From Hippasteria phrygiana (taxonomy: Eukaryota > Echinodermata > Asteroidea > Valvatida > Goniasteridae): DNA of 64,000 nt. Positions within the stretch are counted from its first letter, which is position 1. Every line of letters starts with the position of its first letter. The stretch spans positions 124,001 through 188,000 of the forward strand of contig JAZGUH010000484.1 of assembly GCA_037893225.1 (NCBI GenBank). The letters are read 5' to 3'. The notes below the pieces were generated by a model, which saw only the letters and a list, made by a program, of their open reading frames with translations, did not search any database and had not been told where the DNA came from. Shown here in pieces: positions 60,022-64,000 of this stretch. Made by a program: the position numbers and the translations under genes.

Positions 60022-61038
60022 CTAAATGCCGACGAATTTGGATGCAACCAATGAATTGGTTTCGTCTACTTTTAAGTAAGTATTCCGGGCGCTATCTGTT
60101 TTCCATCTACCTTGCTTCGATATGAGTATAGGAGGAACCTGGGCGTTGAATGCTGCTGATGCGCCTCCGGATCTTAGGCTATGAAGCCCGTAGTTCGCGA
60201 TGTTAGGAACAAGGGGCCTGAGGGCGTCTAATACGATTTCGCGAGTACGTGTGTAACTCAATGGGTGATTAGTGGAAATGAGCCCTGCCTTAGTTCGTAC
60301 AAGCCGACGAATTGCTGGTAATGGGCAATCTACTTCGTCGCCAAGAGCGGCAAAATATCGTTCGGCAATGGCCACGGGACACGTGGGTTTGAATGATCTA
60401 GCTATTGTAACTTCGGAACCTTGACGAAATTGATCCGTTTTGGATGACGGGAGATGAATAATCAGTCTATCCGACGTAAATGAACAGTTTTTGCGAGAAA
60501 CTTTTGTAAGGTCATCAAAACGGAGAAATCCCGCGTAAGAAATAAAACAGATGAATAAAACACGTAATTCGGCCAGAGTGGCAGAGACATGTCCGTGGGA
60601 AGCCAAAACGTTCTTGAGGATGTCGGGCGTGATAGGCTCTTTTCTGTTGGTGGGTGCTGCGTTCTGTCGCTTGAAGCCTTGAAGGGCCGTCTTTGCCATA
60701 GCGCAGTCTGTCGGAGATGGTAGGTTGGCGAGGGAATGGACCCATTTGATGGCTGCTGCTGCGGAGTCGGCGACGGACTTAAGCCCTGTTGTGGAGAGAT
60801 GTGCGATGTACAGGGAAAGATGCAGCGAGCTGACCGGAAAGATGGGCACGCCGGATTTTGATGCTGCCCACTCCTCCCAACGTCTCCATGAGGCCAGGTA
60901 CTTCTTAGTAGTTGCAGGGGCTCTTGCCGACATGAGCAAGGATGGAAGGTTGACGGATGCTAGAGACATCAATGATGGATCGTGGAGGGAGGTAGCCAGA
61001 TTATGCCAAGTTTCTGTGGAGAGATAAAAAACCACCAA
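60022..61038 (-). CDS. Tyrosine recombinase, DIRS/Ngaro-like
   Basis: A 338-codon frame with no internal stop. The residues expected of a tyrosine recombinase are all present: Arg173 (GFLRFDDL), Lys200 (SSKTDQFRQG), His286 and Arg289 (HSLRSG), Trp312 (GRWK) and Tyr321 (NTYL). Residues about 35-125 form the core-binding domain and about 135-335 the catalytic domain. Such enzymes cut and rejoin DNA through the tyrosine and serve DIRS/Ngaro retrotransposons and Crypton transposons; the SSKTDQFRQG, GLHSLRSGGA and GRWK spacing is closest to DIRS/Ngaro types. The first residues may be intron: TTTTTATCTCTCCACAG is a good acceptor, placing the exon start at 61013 with earlier coding upstream. No reverse transcriptase or RNase H was found nearby, so it is a stand-alone element, a truncated one or a captured gene. 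Confidence 0.85.
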   Translation of the reverse strand: MVVFYLSTETWHNLATSLHDPSLMSLASVNLPSLLMSARAPATTKKYLASWRRWEEWAASKSGVPIFPVSSLHLSLYIAHLSTTGLKSVADSAAAAIKWVHSLANLPSPTDCAMAKTALQGFKRQNAAPTNRKEPITPDILKNVLASHGHVSATLAELRVLFICFISYAGFLRFDDLTKVSRKNCSFTSDRLIIHLPSSKTDQFRQGSEVTIARSFKPTCPVAIAERYFAALGDEVDCPLPAIRRLVRTKAGLISTNHPLSYTRTREIVLDALRPLVPNIANYGLHSLRSGGASAAFNAQVPPILISKQGRWKTDSARNTYLKVDETNSLVASKFVGI

Positions 61039-61489
61039 CAGTACGACTCATCACCCAAAACGGACGCACAAAAAGCGTCTTTTGTCATGCGCAAGATATT
61101 TCGGCTTAAGTTGCCTAAAAATTAACAAACATGCTTTTCAAAACTTGCAACTGAAAGAAACAGTTCTTCAAAAATGACAGAAAACTGCATATCAGGGATC
61201 CCGATTCCAACAATCTGCAATTGTTATTTTGGTTTTATTGTATTTACTTTTCGGGGCACCGTTAAGAGTTCTATCTGACTGCCCGATCCGATTCGGTGTC
61301 GCACGTCTACAGTGGCCACGAAAAACCCCCTGTGGGGGAAACGTGGATGCATCCTGGACGTCCGACAGGGGTGCACTCCCCGGACCGAATTAGACCGGGG
61401 GGGGGGGGGGGGGGCTTGGGTGGGAAATTTGTGTGAACGGCAAGGATGACTGCTTGACCGAGAGTAAGGAAAAAGCCACGACGAGTGGC

Positions 61490-61495
61490 TTTATA
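61490..61495 (-). promoter_or_regulatory. Possible TATA box for the recombinase transcript
   Basis: TATAAA on the minus strand, about 480 bp upstream of the proposed recombinase exon and inside the direct-repeat-bounded segment. A short hairpin (GCCAC and GTGGC) follows it. If used, transcription would start near 61460. Support is positional only. Confidence 0.25.
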
Positions 61496-61674
61496 TGTAA
61501 TAGCAATTACGTAATGGTCTATTGTGTATTGTACTAAGCCGTACAATACACTCGCACCTTTCGTGCGAAAGCGAAAAGAAATTCCACTTCCACACTTGTC
61601 CTCTCCAAGTCAGTGTTAGAACATATAAAGCGCGATATGGGGGGAAAAGGGACCCCTCTTTTGTGTTGGTCATT

Positions 61675-61813
61675 GTGTTCCCGGAATCTCAGGAATTCTA
61701 TTCAGAAATCTAGGGGGATGTGTTAGATAACGATAATCTGGAGTGTGCTTAGGGTATAGGGATAAAAGGGGGGGGGGGGGGGTACCCTTTTCCCCCATAT
61801 CGTGCAGGGTATC
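61675..61813 (+). repeat. 135-bp direct repeat, right copy
   Basis: Same orientation and nearly the same sequence as 58450-58584. Differences are a few substitutions (for example AATTCTATT against AATTATATT) and a longer G run. It lies about 640 bp upstream of the recombinase on its strand. Confidence 0.8.
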
Positions 61814-63420
61814 TGTTAGAAATATCTAAGGTGTCTTGTCAGTTCTTATGACCTGCAGCTTGAGAGTGCGATGGATGGTAACTCCGAGTAAAATTAGTTG
61901 TCAGATTTATTACGGCAAAAAGTACACAGATCTTCCTTAGTTTTCCATTCTCATAAACTAACCACGGAGAAGGGAAACAAATTAAACCAAGAAAGGTGCA
62001 GACATGTTTTTGTTTTGTTTTTTCCTTGTTTGCGTCCGTTAGCACTTTTTTGCACAGCACGTGATGAGCAGGACTGAAAATAGGACAACCTAATGGAGTT
62101 GAAAGCTAACATAAACTTCAATTTTTGATCGATCCAATGCTCATGATCGACCAGGCTCTTCCCTGTATGTAACCAGTGCACGCCTCGTTTTTTGTTATTC
62201 GAACATATTGCGTTACTTTGGCCTGTCAAGTCGGTGACCTAAATAGGTATTCAGCAGATTCCTTGCTGTGGGACATTCCAAAGTCATATCTGGACTGCGT
62301 TGGATCTCTCATGCATGCCGACGACAAACATCGCATTGATTTCACTTTTAATTTTACACGTGATAATGCCATGAAATCAATCCTGGGAATGCAAGACAGC
62401 ACTATGTAATACGTCGTGATATATGTTATAACACACCTAGACATTTCATCGGTGTGATTACATTGTCAAATGTAAAAAGATAACATTTATCATCGTAGCT
62501 ACTTTTCACCCAGTTCCAAATCTTCTAATTTGAATAGTGCTTTTCCCACATCCCAGGGAGTTAGGTTTAAATGATACATAAAACATGCCAAAATGGGGGG
62601 ATAATGTATCGACATCAAATGTGGAACTCCGCAATTTGACAGTATCAACACACGCAAAATCTGTTCTATTTCTACACCCCCCGACCCCACAAATAATGAA
62701 ATACGTGTAAATAAAATTGAGTAAATCATTTCCGAAAAGCAGCTTGCGAGGTGTACACGGCATCTTCTTATATCAGAGCCGCATTCATTTTTGCACATTA
62801 AGACAAGTCACCAACATTCTAACCTATCACCTTTGTGGGCTATTCTTGATGTCCAAGATGTTTCCTTGACCTTTAACAAACCGACCTGCTGTGAGTCTTT
62901 AAGTAGTTGGTCAGGCAACTTGAAACCTAAGGATTACAGGAACTAGGTCCGTAGATCAGTATGTAAGACGGGTATCATGACAAATATCCAGTGATTGCAA
63001 CGGGGAGGGCAACAAGCCACCTTTTCCTTAATCAATAAAGGATAACAAAATACCAATACATGTATTGCCTTTTTGTAGATTTCCACAACCTGAATAGATT
63101 TTTTTATTGAATAAATTACCAAAGACTTCAATTTTTAAGCACTTTCCTTTCGCAGACTTCAATAAAAATGACAAACTATTTACAAACGATTTTAATTTTC
63201 AAAGTGAGCAAAGAAAAATGACAAGAATCTTTAATGAAAGACAGTTGTCTGACTTGTCGCAGGATTTAATGTTACTATTTAGTAACATTCAATAGTTTAT
63301 TACTCAGTAGATTGAAACTAAGGAATCAAAAAAATAATATACTACAATAATATACTACAATAATATACAAATAACACAAGACAATTATTTAAATTCCTAT
63401 GCATGCGGCAAACGGGCCAC
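61814..63420. other. No supported gene
   Basis: Several frames of 60-100 codons exist (for example 62176-62409 plus, 62499-62798 minus), but none has a recognisable domain or clear splice sites. No RNA gene or element ends were found. Confidence 0.35.
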
Positions 63421-63443
63421 ACTACCCGAAATAACCCCAACAT

Positions 63444-63789
63444 GGCGACGCGCGAGTCGCCCCATAAAGAGCACTTTCCCCACGCGCCCTACTAAAAAAC
63501 ACTCCAAAGGGGCGACTTTCACAATAGTTGTGTCGCCCTATTCGACCGCGTCGCCCGAACCCACTCTTTTCAAGCATCATGTGTCGCCCCAACCGGCAAT
63601 TGAGGAAAATTAGGGAAATGAATTTCACGTATTAAATAAACGGATAAGATGCCTTTTGTGATTTTAGAATGAAAAGCTATGCCAATAGCTTTTCCCCTCG
63701 TTCTGTACCTCAATGGAATTCTTTGCCTTGTGCATGTTTCCCTTCACCTTACGGTCTTTCCTGCTTGACTGAGCCTTGTTTTGGGCGAC
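63444..63789. repeat. Cluster of GTCGCCC words
   Basis: GTCGCCC or GGGCGAC occurs six times (63456, 63510, 63532, 63550, 63583, 63783), plus a partial GGCGAC at 63444, in both orientations with uneven spacing and within AT-rich flanks. A 68-codon minus-strand frame across it (Arg/Gly-rich) is probably chance. Positions 63790-64000 show nothing further. Confidence 0.6.
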
Positions 63790-64000
63790 ATTGCATAAAA
63801 AAAGTAAAATAACTGTTTTAACATTTTTCGCCTGAATAAAATCAATAACCGAGTATAAAATGTTAAATTGAAATGAATCAATTTAACCTTTCATCACTTT
63901 ACTATACTATTTATTATATTTTTCCTTATGTCATATAAACTCCTTTCAACAACTATTTGACTTTCAAAAACTAGTGGACACCAAGGAATGTGTCTGACCA

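Overview
The window looks like nuclear DNA of a multicellular animal. Genes are split by GT-AG introns, there are eukaryotic tRNA genes with A and B boxes, a tRNA-derived SINE, a solo LTR and many DNA-transposon remnants. Short words built on ACATGTAC are scattered almost everywhere. Together with the SINE, the many small terminal-inverted-repeat elements and a DIRS/Ngaro-like recombinase, this fits a marine invertebrate deuterostome such as an echinoderm or amphioxus. That placement is inference. The DNA is AT-rich and gene-poor, and most long open frames are chance frames or lie inside repeats.

Positions 1-22,980 hold mostly mobile-element debris: several TTAA-flanked miniature elements, a nested element stack near 5-6.4 kb, palindromes, and a 1.1 kb element with very long terminal inverted repeats at 19.5-20.6 kb. 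A probable first coding exon of an unidentified minus-strand gene is at 23.0-23.2 kb, with CCAAT boxes upstream. Positions 23.8-41.3 kb are again elements, many of which repeat a short word of their own internally. A possible untranslated first exon lies at 27.8 kb.

Positions 42.7-47.8 kb carry the first four coding exons of a TIA1/TIAR-like RNA-binding protein on the minus strand. Together they encode one complete RRM. Its third intron holds a tRNA-derived SINE that has become an array of four hairpins made of tRNA 3' halves. A solo LTR with a 4-bp target duplication (48.47-49.36 kb) lies upstream of its promoter. No later exons (RRM2, RRM3) were found.

Positions 51.1-51.9 kb encode an intact, intronless small heat-shock protein, preceded by a heat-shock-element-like site and a CRE. 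Two short membrane-like frames run the other way. From 55 kb onward there are hairpin insertions, a few coding-like fragments, a tRNA-Cys(GCA) gene, and a tyrosine recombinase frame that keeps all catalytic residues. The recombinase and the tRNA both lie between two nearly identical 135-bp direct repeats. The last kilobase has a cluster of a GTCGCCC word.

No operon-like or pathway-level organisation is visible. The genes seem functionally unrelated. The most unusual material is in the repeats.
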